Below are positions 43,269 to 52,789 of a stretch of 64,000 nucleotides of DNA, piece by piece; within the stretch, counting starts at the first letter, position 1; the number at the start of each line of letters is the position of its first letter. The position numbers and the translations under genes are program-made. Source of the stretch: CALKXV01 sp965228905. GTDB taxonomy: Bacteria; Pseudomonadota; Alphaproteobacteria; Rhodobacterales; Rhodobacteraceae. Where the stretch lies: NCBI GenBank assembly GCA_965228905.1, contig CBDDII010000003.1, positions 1,054,001 to 1,118,000 of the forward strand, written 5' to 3'. The notes beneath the pieces were generated by a model, which did not search any database, was not told where the DNA came from, and worked only from the letters and a program-made list of their open reading frames with translations.

Positions 43269-44308
43269 GGCACTTCACCGGGCAGGGGGATGCGGGTGAC
43301 GGTGTAGCCGTCGCGTCGGAGCAGTTCGACAAGGCCGGTTTCGCCGGACAGATGCGCGGCCCCCACGGCAAGGACGACACCGCCGCTGGCAAGTTCGGGC
43401 GCGATCCGGTCGAGAAAGCGCTGGTTCCTGAGCGTCAGAAGGTAGGCATCCGCCTGTTCAAGGTATTCCAGCCCCGCCGTGCCGTACGTGTCTTGCTGAA
43501 GCGCCTTTTCCCAGGCGGACATCATGCCAAGTCGGCCCTCGAGGTAAAGCTGCACCATGGCGTTGTAGTTTTCCAGGCGGTCGGGCGGCGGCAGGTAGGC
43601 GGCGTAAAGCGCGATGATCGCCCGCGCGGTGTCGTCGTCGGTGGACAGGTCGCGGACGAATTCCGACGCGTCTTCCAGCCCGCGCAACTCGGCCCCGGCG
43701 ATATGGGCGAGGGTCTGGATGTAACTGTCCTGGCTGGGGATCACGCCCGCGCTGAAGTCTTCGCAAGGATCCGACAGGATCTGTTCGGCAAGCCCCGCGT
43801 AGGACATGACATAGAGCATTTCTTCGCCGAATTCGCCGCCGCCAATCCGTTCGATCAGGGCCGCTTCGACCTCGGGGCCAAGGAACGACAGGTCAAGTGC
43901 GGCTTCGGGAAGAAAGGCATCGCCCGCGTCGCGGTAGCGTTCGGGTTCGTTGAACCGTTCGGCCATCGTGGCGCGGTCGGGGTAGGTATAGTCGACCTCG
44001 ACCGCGACGATCCGGGCCTTGTCGATCGCGGTTGTCAGCGCATCGGGCAGGTCGAGCACGGGGGCAAGCGAGACATGCATCGTGCCCCAGAGATGCGAGA
44101 CCCCGCCATCCGGGTGGTCAACCTGCCAGAAGCGGCCGCGCGGATTGGCGATCCGCGCCGCCTCGGCTTCCAGCAGGGCGGGATCAAAGGGGGCGAGATC
44201 CTCGGCCGTGACGGGCTGGGGGTCGGAATAGCAAAGCTCGCGCGTGGCCCAATCCTGTGCAAGGGCCGGGCCGGCCAGGCAGATCAGAAAGGCGGCGAGC
44301 GCGCGCAA
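43265..44308 (-). CDS. TraB/GumN family protein with signal peptide
   Basis: A 347-residue exported protein. The signal peptide [17 protein letters not shown] is followed by the TraB/GumN domain: [10 protein letters not shown] near 70, and [17 protein letters not shown] near 318 with the paired His/Glu residues. Members of this family have been proposed as metal-dependent hydrolases related to Tiki proteases; the bacterial role is unclear. It lies between ybaB (3 bp gap) and recR (4-bp overlap), where most genomes have ybaB directly followed by recR. It is therefore an insertion into a conserved DNA-repair operon. Confidence 0.9.
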   Translation of the reverse strand: MRALAAFLICLAGPALAQDWATRELCYSDPQPVTAEDLAPFDPALLEAEAARIANPRGRFWQVDHPDGGVSHLWGTMHVSLAPVLDLPDALTTAIDKARIVAVEVDYTYPDRATMAERFNEPERYRDAGDAFLPEAALDLSFLGPEVEAALIERIGGGEFGEEMLYVMSYAGLAEQILSDPCEDFSAGVIPSQDSYIQTLAHIAGAELRGLEDASEFVRDLSTDDDTARAIIALYAAYLPPPDRLENYNAMVQLYLEGRLGMMSAWEKALQQDTYGTAGLEYLEQADAYLLTLRNQRFLDRIAPELASGGVVLAVGAAHLSGETGLVELLRRDGYTVTRIPLPGEVP

Positions 44309-44311
44309 GGC

Positions 44312-44656
44312 TCAGAACGGCAGTTTCATGTCGGCAGGGAGCCCCATGCCTTCGGTCAGCTTGCGCATTTCTTCCTGGCTTTTGTCGCTGGCCTTGGATT
44401 GCGCGTCCTTGATGGCGGCGAGAATCAGGTCTTCGACCACCTCTTTTTCGTCCGGGTTGAAGATCGAGGGGTCGATGTCGAGCGCGGTCAACTCGCCCTT
44501 GGCGGTCGAGGTGGCCTTGACCAGCCCCGCACCGCTTTCGCCCACCACGGTCATGGTGTTCAGCTCTTCCTGAAGGGCGGTCATCTTGGTCTGCATTTCC
44601 TGGGCGGCCTTCATCATCTTGCCCATGTCGGCCAATCCGCCAAGTCCTTTCAGCAT
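44312..44656 (-). CDS. ybaB: YbaB/EbfC nucleoid-associated protein
   Basis: A 114-residue DNA-binding protein of the YbaB/EbfC family: KMMKAAQEMQTKMTALQEEL (tweezer-like helix) and KGELTALDIDPSIFNPDEKEVVEDLILAAIKDA. It forms dimers that bind DNA and coat the nucleoid. AGAAAGAG precedes the ATG. It is separated from dnaX by a 163-bp spacer with a Roseobacter-type repeat, so the unit may have an internal signal here. Confidence 0.95.
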   Translation of the reverse strand: MLKGLGGLADMGKMMKAAQEMQTKMTALQEELNTMTVVGESGAGLVKATSTAKGELTALDIDPSIFNPDEKEVVEDLILAAIKDAQSKASDKSQEEMRKLTEGMGLPADMKLPF

Positions 44657-44733
44657 CTCTTTCTCCTCGATCTCTGTTGGTCTTTAGATATGAGCGCGGG
44701 GCCGGGGCGGCAAGGCGGTTTCGGGGTGTCTGG

Positions 44734-44818
44734 CGGTGTTGCGCCGGGCTTTGCCCGTCGCGGTGAGCGAGGGGTTTCACCCCTCGCGCTCCCCAAAGTA
44801 TTCCGGACAGAAGAAGAC
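44734..44818. repeat. Intergenic hairpin element between dnaX and ybaB
   Basis: GCGAGGGG-TTTCA-CCCCTCGC hairpin, then CTCCCCAAAGTATTCCGGACAGAAGAAGA. The tail matches AAGTATTTTCAACAGGAAGAAG at 62777-62798, and the hairpin-plus-tail plan matches 10336-10411. Confidence 0.5.
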
Positions 44819-44819
44819 C

Positions 44820-46568
44820 CTAGTCTTCTTCGAAGGGATCCCATTCGTCTTCGACTTCTTCCAGCGCGGTTTCGGCCACCTCGGCGGCGAGAACCTCGGA
44901 CGTTTTCAGTTCGCCGATCTTGCCGCCCGGGAAGGCGGCGAGTATGGCGGCGACAGTTTCGTGTTCGGCGGCGGCGGATTTCAGGGCGTCGGCTTCGGCA
45001 TTGCGGCTTTCGGTGATCGAGGGGGCACCGCCGTCCGACGTGATCGAAATCGCCCAACGCACGCCGGTCCAGCTTTGCAGGCGCTGGCCAAGGCGTTGGG
45101 GCAGGTCGCGGGGGGCCTTGGGGCCGGGTTCGAATTCGATGCGACCCGGTTGGTAAGACACGAGGCGCACGCCGTCTTCGACTTCGACGACAAGTTTCAT
45201 GTCGCGGTTGGCGCGGATCAGGTCCACCACGTGGATGAAGGTGGGAAAGCGGGTCAGCGCGTCGGGGTCTTCAGCCAGAGCGGCCTGTGCGCCGCCGGAT
45301 GAGCTTCCGCCCCGGGTCATCTCGGTCGAGCGGGACATAACCGCTTGTGCGCCGGCACTTTGGCCCGCGTTTCCGCCGCCGCCCGAGGGCGCGGCGGGCG
45401 GGGTTGCGTCCTTCAGCCTGGCGACCAGGTCGCCCGGTGTCGGCATGTCGGCCACGTGGGTCATGCGGATCACCGCCATTTCGGCGGCCATCATGGCGTT
45501 CGGGGCCTGGGCGACTTCTTCCAGTGCTTTCAGCGACATCTGCCACATGCGGGTCAGCGCGGGCATCGGCAGCTTGTCGGCCAGTGCCTGGCCGCGCGCG
45601 CGTTCATCGGGGCTGACCGTGGGGTCGTCGGCGGCTTCGGGCGTAATGCGGATGACGCTGATCCAGTGGGTGATCTCGGCGATGTCGCGCAACACGGCCA
45701 TGGGATCGGCCCCGTCGGCATATTGCGCGCCAAGCTCGGCCAATGCCCCGGCCGCGTCGCCGGTCATGACCAGTTCGAAGAGGTCCATCACGCGGCCCCG
45801 GTCGGCAAGGCCCAGCATCGCGCGGACCTGTTCGGCGGTGGTTTCGCCCGCGCCGTGGCTGATGGCTTGATCGAGGAGCGACTGCGCATCGCGGGCCGAG
45901 CCTTCGGCGGCGCGGGTGATAAGCGCGAGGGCGTCTTCGGTGATCTCGGCGTTTTCGGATTTGGCGATGCGGGCCAGCATGGCGATCATGTCTTCGGGTT
46001 CGATCCGGCGCAGGTCGAACCGCTGGCAACGCGACAGGACGGTGACGGGAACCTTGCGGATCTCGGTCGTCGCGAAGATGAACTTCACATGGGCGGGCGG
46101 TTCTTCCAGCGTCTTCAAGAGCGCGTTGAAGGCGCTGGTCGAGAGCATGTGCACTTCGTCGATGATGTAGATCTTGTAGCGTGCCGAAGCCGCACGGTAA
46201 TGCACGCTGTCGATAATCTCGCGGATGTCGCCGACCCCGGTGCGCGAGGCGGCGTCCATTTCCATCACGTCGACGTGGCGGCCTTCGGTGATGGCGACGC
46301 AGTGTTCGCAGACCCCGCAAGGGTCGGTCGTTGGCCCGCCGTTGCCGTCGGCCCCGATGCAGTTCATCCCCTTGGCGATGATCCGCGCCGTCGTCGTCTT
46401 GCCGGTGCCCCGGATGCCGGTCATCACGAAGGCCTGGGCGATGCGGTCCGCCGCGAAGGCGTTTTTCAGCGTGCGCACCATGGCGTCCTGACCGACGAGA
46501 TCGGCAAAGGTTTCGGGCCGGTATTTCCGGGCCAGCACCTGGTATTTCTGTTCGGGGGTATCGGTCAT
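44820..46568 (-). CDS. dnaX: DNA polymerase III subunit gamma/tau
   Basis: A 582-residue clamp-loader ATPase. Walker A GIRGTGKTT lies at 51-59, a zinc site uses Cys70, 84, 87 and 90, Walker B/DEVH is IYIIDEVHM (about 133), the SRC motif is LSRCQRFDLRR, and sensor 2 is GSARDAQSLLDQ. The C-terminal tau part begins after a Gly/Ser/Ala-rich linker (APSGGGGNAGQSAGAQ, about 393-425) and ends in an acidic tail DEWDPFEED. First gene of the dnaX-ybaB-gumN-recR run. Confidence 0.97.
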   Translation of the reverse strand: MTDTPEQKYQVLARKYRPETFADLVGQDAMVRTLKNAFAADRIAQAFVMTGIRGTGKTTTARIIAKGMNCIGADGNGGPTTDPCGVCEHCVAITEGRHVDVMEMDAASRTGVGDIREIIDSVHYRAASARYKIYIIDEVHMLSTSAFNALLKTLEEPPAHVKFIFATTEIRKVPVTVLSRCQRFDLRRIEPEDMIAMLARIAKSENAEITEDALALITRAAEGSARDAQSLLDQAISHGAGETTAEQVRAMLGLADRGRVMDLFELVMTGDAAGALAELGAQYADGADPMAVLRDIAEITHWISVIRITPEAADDPTVSPDERARGQALADKLPMPALTRMWQMSLKALEEVAQAPNAMMAAEMAVIRMTHVADMPTPGDLVARLKDATPPAAPSGGGGNAGQSAGAQAVMSRSTEMTRGGSSSGGAQAALAEDPDALTRFPTFIHVVDLIRANRDMKLVVEVEDGVRLVSYQPGRIEFEPGPKAPRDLPQRLGQRLQSWTGVRWAISITSDGGAPSITESRNAEADALKSAAAEHETVAAILAAFPGGKIGELKTSEVLAAEVAETALEEVEDEWDPFEED

Positions 46569-46807
46569 CGTTTCTTTCGCTGGAATCGCCCGACCCCAAT
46601 CTAGGGCCCGGGTCCGGCAAGGTCTATGGTGATACGCGAAAGCTTGCCCTTGGCGGTGTCGGGGCGTTAGGCTTGGCGGGCCGCAAGGGGCGGCAACCTG
46701 GTTCGCGGAAAGCCGGTATCGGCACCCCTGATCTGATCTTTCGACGTGTTGTCGGAGTTTCTCTGCCCGATGTAGCGGACCGCCGGGCGATTTTGAGGAG
46801 AAGCCCG

Positions 46808-48325
46808 ATGGAGAAATCCCTGGAGCAATTGCGCCGCGACGCCAAGGCGCTGAAGAAAACCTATCCCGAGGGCGAGGCGCGTGCGCGTGTCTTGGCCGTC
46901 TGGAAGGAAGCGCCCGAGGTGCTGAAGCATTCCGAGGCCTTGTTCGTTGTCGCGCGAGAGGCCGGGCACGACAGTTGGCCGAAACTGAAGTTCGCGGTCG
47001 AGACCGCCGCGCTGGCCCGTGCCGAACGGTTGGAACACCTGAAGATGGCGCTGTTCCATGGACAGGGTTGGCGCGTGTCGCGATTGCTGGGCGATGATCC
47101 GACGCTGGCGCGGGGCAACCTTGGCATCATGGCGGCACTTTACGACGTGGAGGGTGTGCGGGCGGCGCTGGAGGCGGACCCGGCGGCGGCGACGCGCCCG
47201 GTTCTGGGACCAAGGACGCCGCTTTTGCACCTGACGTTTTCGCGCTGGCGGCAGCATGGCGGGGCCGAGGGTGATATGCTGGCCACCGCCGCGCTTTTGG
47301 TCGAGGCGGGCGCGGACGTGAACGAAAGCTATGCACAGACGCCGGACATGCCGCTTTCAGCACTTTATGGTGCTATCGGGCAGGCGGGGAACCTGAGGCT
47401 GGCCGAATGGCTGCTGGACCAGGGCGCCGATCCGAATGATGGAGAGTCGCTGTACCATGCCTGCGACCTGGGCGCGCCGGCCTTGCGATTGCTTTTGGCC
47501 CATGGCGCGCGCTGCGACAGGACCAACGCCCTGCCACGGGCGCTGGATTTCAACGATATCGAGATGGTCGAAGTCTTGCTGGACGGCGGTGCGGATCCGA
47601 ACGAAGGCGTGCATTGGCCCGTAGCCTCGGGTGAGGCGCCTTTCGTCATCCCGGCCCTGCACCAGGCGGCCCGACGCATGTGCTCGGGCGGGATCATTCA
47701 ACGCCTGCTGGATGCGGGCGGCGATCCGGACGCCATCGAATGGGGGCACAGCGCCTATGCGCTGGCGCGGATGTATGGCAACGACGAAGGCGCAAGGGTC
47801 ATGGCGGCGCATGGCTGCAAGACAGAGATGACGCCCGAGGAACAGGCGATCGCCGGGGCGGTGGCCGGGCGTGTCGGCGCTCGCATAGATCCCGAGCGTC
47901 TGCCCGAACCGACGCGCGACATGATCCGCTCCCAAGTCCATCTGCCCGGCGGGCTGGACCGGACCCGTGCGCTGGTTGCCCTGGGCCTGCCCTTTGACCG
48001 CCCCGACCCGCAAGGGCTGACCCCGGTTCAGATCGCGGGCTGGGAAGGCCTGCCCGACATCATGGCCTTTCTCTTGTCGCTTGGCCCCGATCTGGGGCAT
48101 ATCAATGGCTACGGAGGCGATCTGGTGTCCACGATTATTCACGGCTCGGAAAATGCACCGGCGGCAGGGCGCGATCATGTCGCCTGCGCCCGCTTGGCGC
48201 TGGAGGCGGGGGCGATCCTGCGTCGTCAGCATGTGAATTTCGCGGGCGATCCCGACATGGCGGGTTTTCTAGCCGACTGGGCCGAGGCACATCCGGATGA
48301 TCTGTCGGAGGAACCGCTTGGCTGA
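46808..48325 (+). CDS. Ankyrin-repeat protein
   Basis: A 505-residue soluble protein with about eight degenerate ankyrin repeats between residues 75 and 460. Clear ones are LLVEAGADVNE, WLLDQGADPNDGESLYHACDLG, LLLAHGARCDR, VLLDGGADPNEG, RLLDAGGDPDAIEWGHSAYALA and LALEAGAILRR. The N-terminal 75 residues are charged (EKSLEQLRRDAKALKKTYPEGEARARVL) and resemble those found before ankyrin arrays in some bacterial proteins of unknown role. It starts a three-gene overlapping unit. GAGG lies about 8 nt upstream of the ATG. Confidence 0.88.
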   Translation: MEKSLEQLRRDAKALKKTYPEGEARARVLAVWKEAPEVLKHSEALFVVAREAGHDSWPKLKFAVETAALARAERLEHLKMALFHGQGWRVSRLLGDDPTLARGNLGIMAALYDVEGVRAALEADPAAATRPVLGPRTPLLHLTFSRWRQHGGAEGDMLATAALLVEAGADVNESYAQTPDMPLSALYGAIGQAGNLRLAEWLLDQGADPNDGESLYHACDLGAPALRLLLAHGARCDRTNALPRALDFNDIEMVEVLLDGGADPNEGVHWPVASGEAPFVIPALHQAARRMCSGGIIQRLLDAGGDPDAIEWGHSAYALARMYGNDEGARVMAAHGCKTEMTPEEQAIAGAVAGRVGARIDPERLPEPTRDMIRSQVHLPGGLDRTRALVALGLPFDRPDPQGLTPVQIAGWEGLPDIMAFLLSLGPDLGHINGYGGDLVSTIIHGSENAPAAGRDHVACARLALEAGAILRRQHVNFAGDPDMAGFLADWAEAHPDDLSEEPLG

Positions 48326-48812
48326 ATTTCCCATCGCCGAACTACCGCTCGGGGCCGGGATGCTGGGGATTTCCGGCATTCCGGGGCGGACGGGGTTTTA
48401 CCGACACGATCTGAATGCGATCCTGAAATGGGGGGCCGGGCTGGTTCTGACCATGACCGAAGCGCGCGAGCTGGACTACGCTGATGCCGCGGGGCTGGGT
48501 GAGGATCTCGATGCGGCAGGGGTGCTTTGGCGACACCTGCCGATTGGCAACATGGGCGCACCGGAACCCGAGGTCGAGGCGCTTTGGCAGGACACCTCGG
48601 ACACCGCACATCGTGTTTTGCAGGATGGCGGGCGCGTGTTGGCCCATTGCTATGGCGGCTGCGGGCGATCCGGCATGGCGCTTTTGCGGCTGATGGTGGA
48701 AAGCGGCGAAGCACCCGAGGCGGCGCTGATGCGCCTGCGCCGCGTGCGGCCCTGCGCGGTTCAGACCGAGGCGCAGTTCAACTGGGCAGGGCAGGTGGAG
48801 ATCCGGGGATGA
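48318..48812 (+). CDS. Dual-specificity/tyrosine phosphatase-like protein
   Basis: A 164-residue protein with the Cys-based phosphatase loop HCYGGCGRSG; Cys111 and Arg117 form CX5R. The N-terminal part (LTMTEARELDYAD, then WRHLPIGNMGAPEPEV) matches the general-acid region of CDKN3/PTP-like proteins. The TTG at 48318 follows GGAGG by 6 nt and overlaps the stop of the ankyrin gene. An ATG at 48297 in the same frame lies earlier but has no good ribosome site. The natural substrate (phosphoprotein, nucleotide or other) cannot be told. Confidence 0.85.
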   Translation: MAEFPIAELPLGAGMLGISGIPGRTGFYRHDLNAILKWGAGLVLTMTEARELDYADAAGLGEDLDAAGVLWRHLPIGNMGAPEPEVEALWQDTSDTAHRVLQDGGRVLAHCYGGCGRSGMALLRLMVESGEAPEAALMRLRRVRPCAVQTEAQFNWAGQVEIRG

Positions 48813-49132
48813 GCGACGAAGAAAAGCCCGAACCAATGTTCCTGCTGACGGTGCTCTCGGCACTCTGGCTGATCGCCTTTGTTTATTCGTTCTTCGCGGC
48901 CCGGGCGACGGCTGAGACGGCGATGGGGCTTTCGGCGGCGGTCGAGGTCATGGGCAGTTTCCTCGGCTGGCAGGGGGTGGCAGCGATGTTCGCGCTGGCC
49001 TGTTTCGGCGTATCGCGCCGCTGGCCGAAAGGCAGCGCGACCCGGCGATTGGGGATGCTGCCCCTGGGGCTGGCGGGGCTGTTGCTGGCGGGATTCCTGG
49101 TGGTGATCGTTGCGACGGTGCTCATGGCCTGA
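48809..49132 (+). CDS. Small membrane protein, about three helices
   Basis: A 107-residue protein with three hydrophobic segments (FLLTVLSALWLIAFVYSFFA, LGWQGVAAMFALACFGV, LGMLPLGLAGLLLAGFLVVIV). Its ATG overlaps the stop of the phosphatase gene (ATGA), so it is translationally coupled. There is no known family. The partnership with a phosphatase and an ankyrin protein hints at a membrane-linked signalling set, unproven. Confidence 0.8.
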   Translation: MSDEEKPEPMFLLTVLSALWLIAFVYSFFAARATAETAMGLSAAVEVMGSFLGWQGVAAMFALACFGVSRRWPKGSATRRLGMLPLGLAGLLLAGFLVVIVATVLMA

Positions 49133-49167
49133 CGGCTTGATTTCCCGCCACGTGATGCCTATATGCA

Positions 49168-49271
49168 CGGTCGAGAGGTTGGCGCGGGCAGGCGCCTCGC
49201 CAACCCGGTCAGGTCCGGAAGGAAGCAGCCGTAACGAGCCCCGCTTGGGTCGTTGTCCAGCCTCTCACCCT
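49168..49271 (+). ncRNA. ffs: Signal recognition particle RNA (4.5S type)
   Basis: The universal SRP apical motif GTCAGGTCCGGAAGGAAGCAGC is seen in the middle of a long hairpin. The outer arms GAGAGG (49173-49178) and CCTCTC (49261-49266) pair. The small bacterial form, about 100 nt, lacks the Alu domain. Exact ends are estimated. Confidence 0.95.
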
Positions 49272-49600
49272 TTCCAATCCGTTAATTTCCACCTCGAAGG
49301 TATCCCTCTCCCTACCGCCCTCCACCCTGGGGCGATTCGGTGAACAGGGGGATAATGGCGGGCGGTTGCACATCCGGTTGGCTGGGGCTGGCGTTTTCGG
49401 CCGCAGTACGGTGACGTTTGCGGTTATCACCATGACGGCAAGCATCGACCTTCGCCCCACGCGACCCGAGACAAAGGCTCAATGAAATCCGACAAAGCTT
49501 CGACCCCGGTTTCCAAACCGGTCGCACCGTCGCGCCCGCCCGCCAAAGACTGCGCGCTTCGATAAACACCACGGCCCCCTTCATCGCTTTACAAATACGC
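49272..49600. other. Gene-free interval after SRP RNA
   Basis: I see no convincing ORF, RNA or repeat. The longest minus-strand ORF (96 codons, 49602-49312) is Arg/Pro/Ser-rich with no family resemblance and lies between two strong structures. Confidence 0.5.
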
Positions 49601-49632
49601 AAAAAAAAAACGCCGCCCCGTCAGGGGCGGCG
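49601..49632 (-). terminator. Rho-independent terminator of the nucleotidase gene
   Basis: On the minus strand CGCCGCCCC-TGAC-GGGGCGGCG is followed by ten T. A very strong terminator 31 bp after the stop. Confidence 0.93.
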
Positions 49633-49662
49633 TGGGTCGGCTGGCCGAAGGCCAGACGAAAC

Positions 49663-51639
49663 TCAGAGCTTCAGCTTGAACAGGGCGAAACCATCAGCCC
49701 CTTCGCCCGCCGGTGCGATCTCGGCGCCCTTCACGTCGTCGACGTAATCCGCCGCCTTGGGGCCGGTTTCGAACAGGACCTCGGTGCCGGGCAGCGGCGC
49801 GAAGGTCCAGTTGGCATCGGCCGATGGCTGGATGGTGCCCTGTTCGACGATATAGCGCACGATCACGTCACGGTTGGTGTCGGGCGCTTCGAAGATCACG
49901 GTCGAGCCATCGGCACCAGGGAAGGACCCGCCGCCGGATGCGCGATAGTTGTTGGTGGCCACGACGAATTCCATGTCGTCTGTCACCGGCGCACCGTTGA
50001 ACGTCAAGTTCTTGATCCGGTTGGCGTCCGGATTCAGCGGTTCGCCCTTGGGGCCGAACTTCGACGGTTGCGAAAGGTCGATCTGATAGCTGACCCCGTC
50101 GATCACGTCGAAATTGTAGCTGGGGAACTCGGGGTTCAGAAGCGAACCGTCAGTGGTGCCGGGTGTCACCTGGTTGAACATGCCGGCTGACCGTTCAAGC
50201 CAGTCCTTCACCTCGGCGCCCGTGATTTTCACCGCGCGCACGGTGTTGGGGTAGAGATAAAGGTCGGCCACGTTCTTGATAGCCACGTCGCCTGCGGGGA
50301 CATCAGTGAAGTATTCCGGCCCGCCGCGACCGCCGGCCTTGAAGGGGGCGGCGGCGGACAGGATCGGCAGGCCTTCGTACTGGGTGCCTTTCATCATCTC
50401 CTCAATGTACCAGGTCTGGGCTTTCGAGACGATCTGGACCGAGGGGTCGTCGGCCACCAGCGCGAAGTAGCTGTGCAGCGGCGCGGCGGTCTTGCCCACG
50501 GCGCGGCGCACGTAGGCCAGCGTTTCTTCGTGGACGTCCCGGGTGGCCTCGATCACGGCGGGGTTGTCTTCGACAAGGGCGGTGATCGAACGATCCTCGT
50601 TCCGCTTGGAGATCGGTCTTGTTTCGACGCTAGTGGTGACCACGCGCCATTCGTCGCCGTCCTTTTCCAGCATCAGGTCGATGACCCCAAGGTGCGAGCC
50701 CCAAAAGCCGCCCATGGTCGCGGGCTTGCCATGGATCGTACCGGCATCGGCATCGACGGCGGCGTAATCGGCATAGGTTTCCGACGGGAAGACAAGGTGG
50801 CTGTGGCCGGTCATCAGCGCATCGACGCCATCGACGGCGGCCAGTGGGACCGAGGCGTTTTCCATCAGGTCGGTTTCGTCGGCGGACCCGATGCCGGAGT
50901 GCGACAGCGCGATGATGATGTCGGCCCCTTCTTCCAGCATTTGCGGCACATAGGCGCGGGCCGAGGCAAGGATGTCGCGGGCGGTGACGTTGCCTTCCAG
51001 GTGCTTGCGGTCCCAGTTCATGATCTGGGGTGGAACAAAGCCGATGACGCCGACCTTGATCGAATGCACCGTGCCTGCGCCGTCCGTCACCTCGCGGTCA
51101 AGGATGACATAGGGCTGGATCAGGGTATCGTCCTTCGTCGGGTCGGAGCCTTCGCCTTTCACCACATTAGCGCTGACGATGGGAAAGTCGGCCCCGGCAA
51201 GGGATTTCATCAGAAAATCAAGGCCATAGTTGAATTCGTGATTGCCAAGGGTCGAGGCGTCGAAACCCACGGCGTTCATCGCGGTGATGATCGGGTGCAT
51301 GTCGCCTTCCTTCATGCCCCGCTCATAAGCGATGTAATCGCCCATCGGGTTGCCTTGAAGGAAGTCGCCGTTGTCCAGAAGCAGCGAGTTTGTCGCCTCG
51401 GCCCGGATATTGGCGATATGGGCGGCGGTGCGCGACAGGCCGACGGTATCGACGGGGCGGTCGGAATAATAATCGTAAGGATGCACGTGGACGTGCAGAT
51501 CCGTCGTTTCCATCAGGCGCAGATGGACCTGCCCGGCGGCGGCGTTCACCGAGAACGGATGCAACGCGGCCAGCGTGGCACCCGAGGTGGTGGCAAGGAA
51601 GGAACGTCGGCTCATGGCCGGACCTGTATAACGCGGCAT
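49663..51639 (-). CDS. cpdB: 2',3'-cyclic-nucleotide 2'-phosphodiesterase/3'-nucleotidase, Tat-exported
   Basis: A 658-residue periplasmic enzyme of the 5'-nucleotidase/CpdB family. A twin-arginine signal (MSRRSFLATTSG) lies in the first 35 residues. The metallophosphoesterase domain has METTDLHVHVHPYDYY, LDNGDFLQGNP, LGNHEFNYGLDFL and ALSHSG plus TGHSHLVFP, i.e. the two-metal ligands. The C-terminal domain has the nucleobase-stacking FSFP-like region with PSYNFDVIDGVSYQID. It releases nucleosides and phosphate from cyclic nucleotides outside the cell. The start at 51639 has GGGAG 7 nt upstream; a start at 51615 is weaker. Confidence 0.94.
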   Translation of the reverse strand: MPRYTGPAMSRRSFLATTSGATLAALHPFSVNAAAGQVHLRLMETTDLHVHVHPYDYYSDRPVDTVGLSRTAAHIANIRAEATNSLLLDNGDFLQGNPMGDYIAYERGMKEGDMHPIITAMNAVGFDASTLGNHEFNYGLDFLMKSLAGADFPIVSANVVKGEGSDPTKDDTLIQPYVILDREVTDGAGTVHSIKVGVIGFVPPQIMNWDRKHLEGNVTARDILASARAYVPQMLEEGADIIIALSHSGIGSADETDLMENASVPLAAVDGVDALMTGHSHLVFPSETYADYAAVDADAGTIHGKPATMGGFWGSHLGVIDLMLEKDGDEWRVVTTSVETRPISKRNEDRSITALVEDNPAVIEATRDVHEETLAYVRRAVGKTAAPLHSYFALVADDPSVQIVSKAQTWYIEEMMKGTQYEGLPILSAAAPFKAGGRGGPEYFTDVPAGDVAIKNVADLYLYPNTVRAVKITGAEVKDWLERSAGMFNQVTPGTTDGSLLNPEFPSYNFDVIDGVSYQIDLSQPSKFGPKGEPLNPDANRIKNLTFNGAPVTDDMEFVVATNNYRASGGGSFPGADGSTVIFEAPDTNRDVIVRYIVEQGTIQPSADANWTFAPLPGTEVLFETGPKAADYVDDVKGAEIAPAGEGADGFALFKLKL

Positions 51640-51832
51640 TGAAATCTCCCTGAATACTTTTGTTTTGATATGGAAGGGTATCATGAAACCTGCGTGACAT
51701 AAGACCGATCATTTGCGCCCATCCGACAATCTGGCAGGGCTTTGCGTAACGATTGGAAATCGTGCGGAATTGTCGGGGTTTGCCAATCCGGGTTGCGCGT
51801 GGCACATCTCGCTGGTGGCAAGGGGCAGGCGG

Positions 51833-52774
51833 ATGAAGCAGGCAGAATCAGTGACCTTTGGCGGCTCGGGCCTGGACCGTGCCGCGCATCTTCGTGCCGA
51901 TCCGCCGTTGGGTGATGTCCTGCCCTTGTGGCGCGGCAAGATCCTTTTGAGCGAGGCGGGCGAGACGCGTGCGCCGCTGTTTCTGCCCGCCGATCATGCG
52001 GTTTTCGAAGACGCCGTCGAGCCTGCGATTTTCCTCGGGTTGGACGAAGGCGTGGCGCGTTATGCGCGCGACATCTCAAGCTGGGAGCCCGAGGATGATC
52101 TGGGCACGGTCGGCGCCTTTCACGACCCTTCCGAACAGCGCCACGGCGAGGTTGATGGCCCCCATGTCTTTGCCGAATTGCGCGCCAACATGCTGCGGCT
52201 GTCCGCGCGCGAGGCGGAACTGGTGGCGACCGGCAAGGCGTTGATCGAATGGCACGCTTCGCACCGGTTCTGCGCCAAGTGCGGCGAGCCGAGCGCAATG
52301 TCGATGGCGGGATGGCAGAGGGATTGCCCGGCTTGCGGCGCACATCATTTTCCGCGCACTGATCCGGTGGTCATCATGCTGATTACGCGGGGAAATTCGG
52401 TTCTGATGGGGCGTTCGCCCGCCTGGCCCGAAGGCATGTATTCGCTCTTGGCCGGTTTCGTCGAACCGGGCGAGCCGATCGAGGCCGCCGTGCGACGCGA
52501 GGTCTTTGAAGAGGCAGGCGTCAGGGTGGGCGAGGTCGGCTATCTGTGTTCCCAGCCCTGGCCTTTTCCGTCGTCCTTGATGTTCGGCTGCAGGGGGCGG
52601 GCGGAAAGCGACGAGATCACCATTGATCCCGAAGAGATCGAAGCGGCGAGATGGGTCAGCCGCGAAGAGATGATGACGGCCATTTCCGGCGGCAACGAGG
52701 CGATGAAACCGGCGCGCAAGGGCTCCATCGCTCGCTTTTTGATTGAAAACTGGCTTGCCGATACGCTGGACTGA
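51833..52774 (+). CDS. nudC: NAD(+) diphosphatase (NudC)
   Basis: A 313-residue Nudix enzyme that splits NADH/NAD to NMN(H) + AMP and can remove NAD caps from RNA. The zinc ribbon uses Cys147/150 and Cys165/168 (RFCAKCGEP; RDCPACGAHHFPR). The Nudix box is at 208-230 (GFVEPGEPIEAAVRREVFEE, AGV), followed by the NudC marker SQPWPFPSSLM. GGGGCAGG lies upstream of the ATG at 51833. It ends 15 bp before the next gene. Confidence 0.95.
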   Translation: MKQAESVTFGGSGLDRAAHLRADPPLGDVLPLWRGKILLSEAGETRAPLFLPADHAVFEDAVEPAIFLGLDEGVARYARDISSWEPEDDLGTVGAFHDPSEQRHGEVDGPHVFAELRANMLRLSAREAELVATGKALIEWHASHRFCAKCGEPSAMSMAGWQRDCPACGAHHFPRTDPVVIMLITRGNSVLMGRSPAWPEGMYSLLAGFVEPGEPIEAAVRREVFEEAGVRVGEVGYLCSQPWPFPSSLMFGCRGRAESDEITIDPEEIEAARWVSREEMMTAISGGNEAMKPARKGSIARFLIENWLADTLD

Positions 52775-52789
52775 GGGCAATTTGGCCCC

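Noticed and set aside
49312..49602. 96-codon minus-strand ORF after SRP RNA
   Set aside because: No family resemblance, biased composition and no ribosome site. It could not be told from chance.
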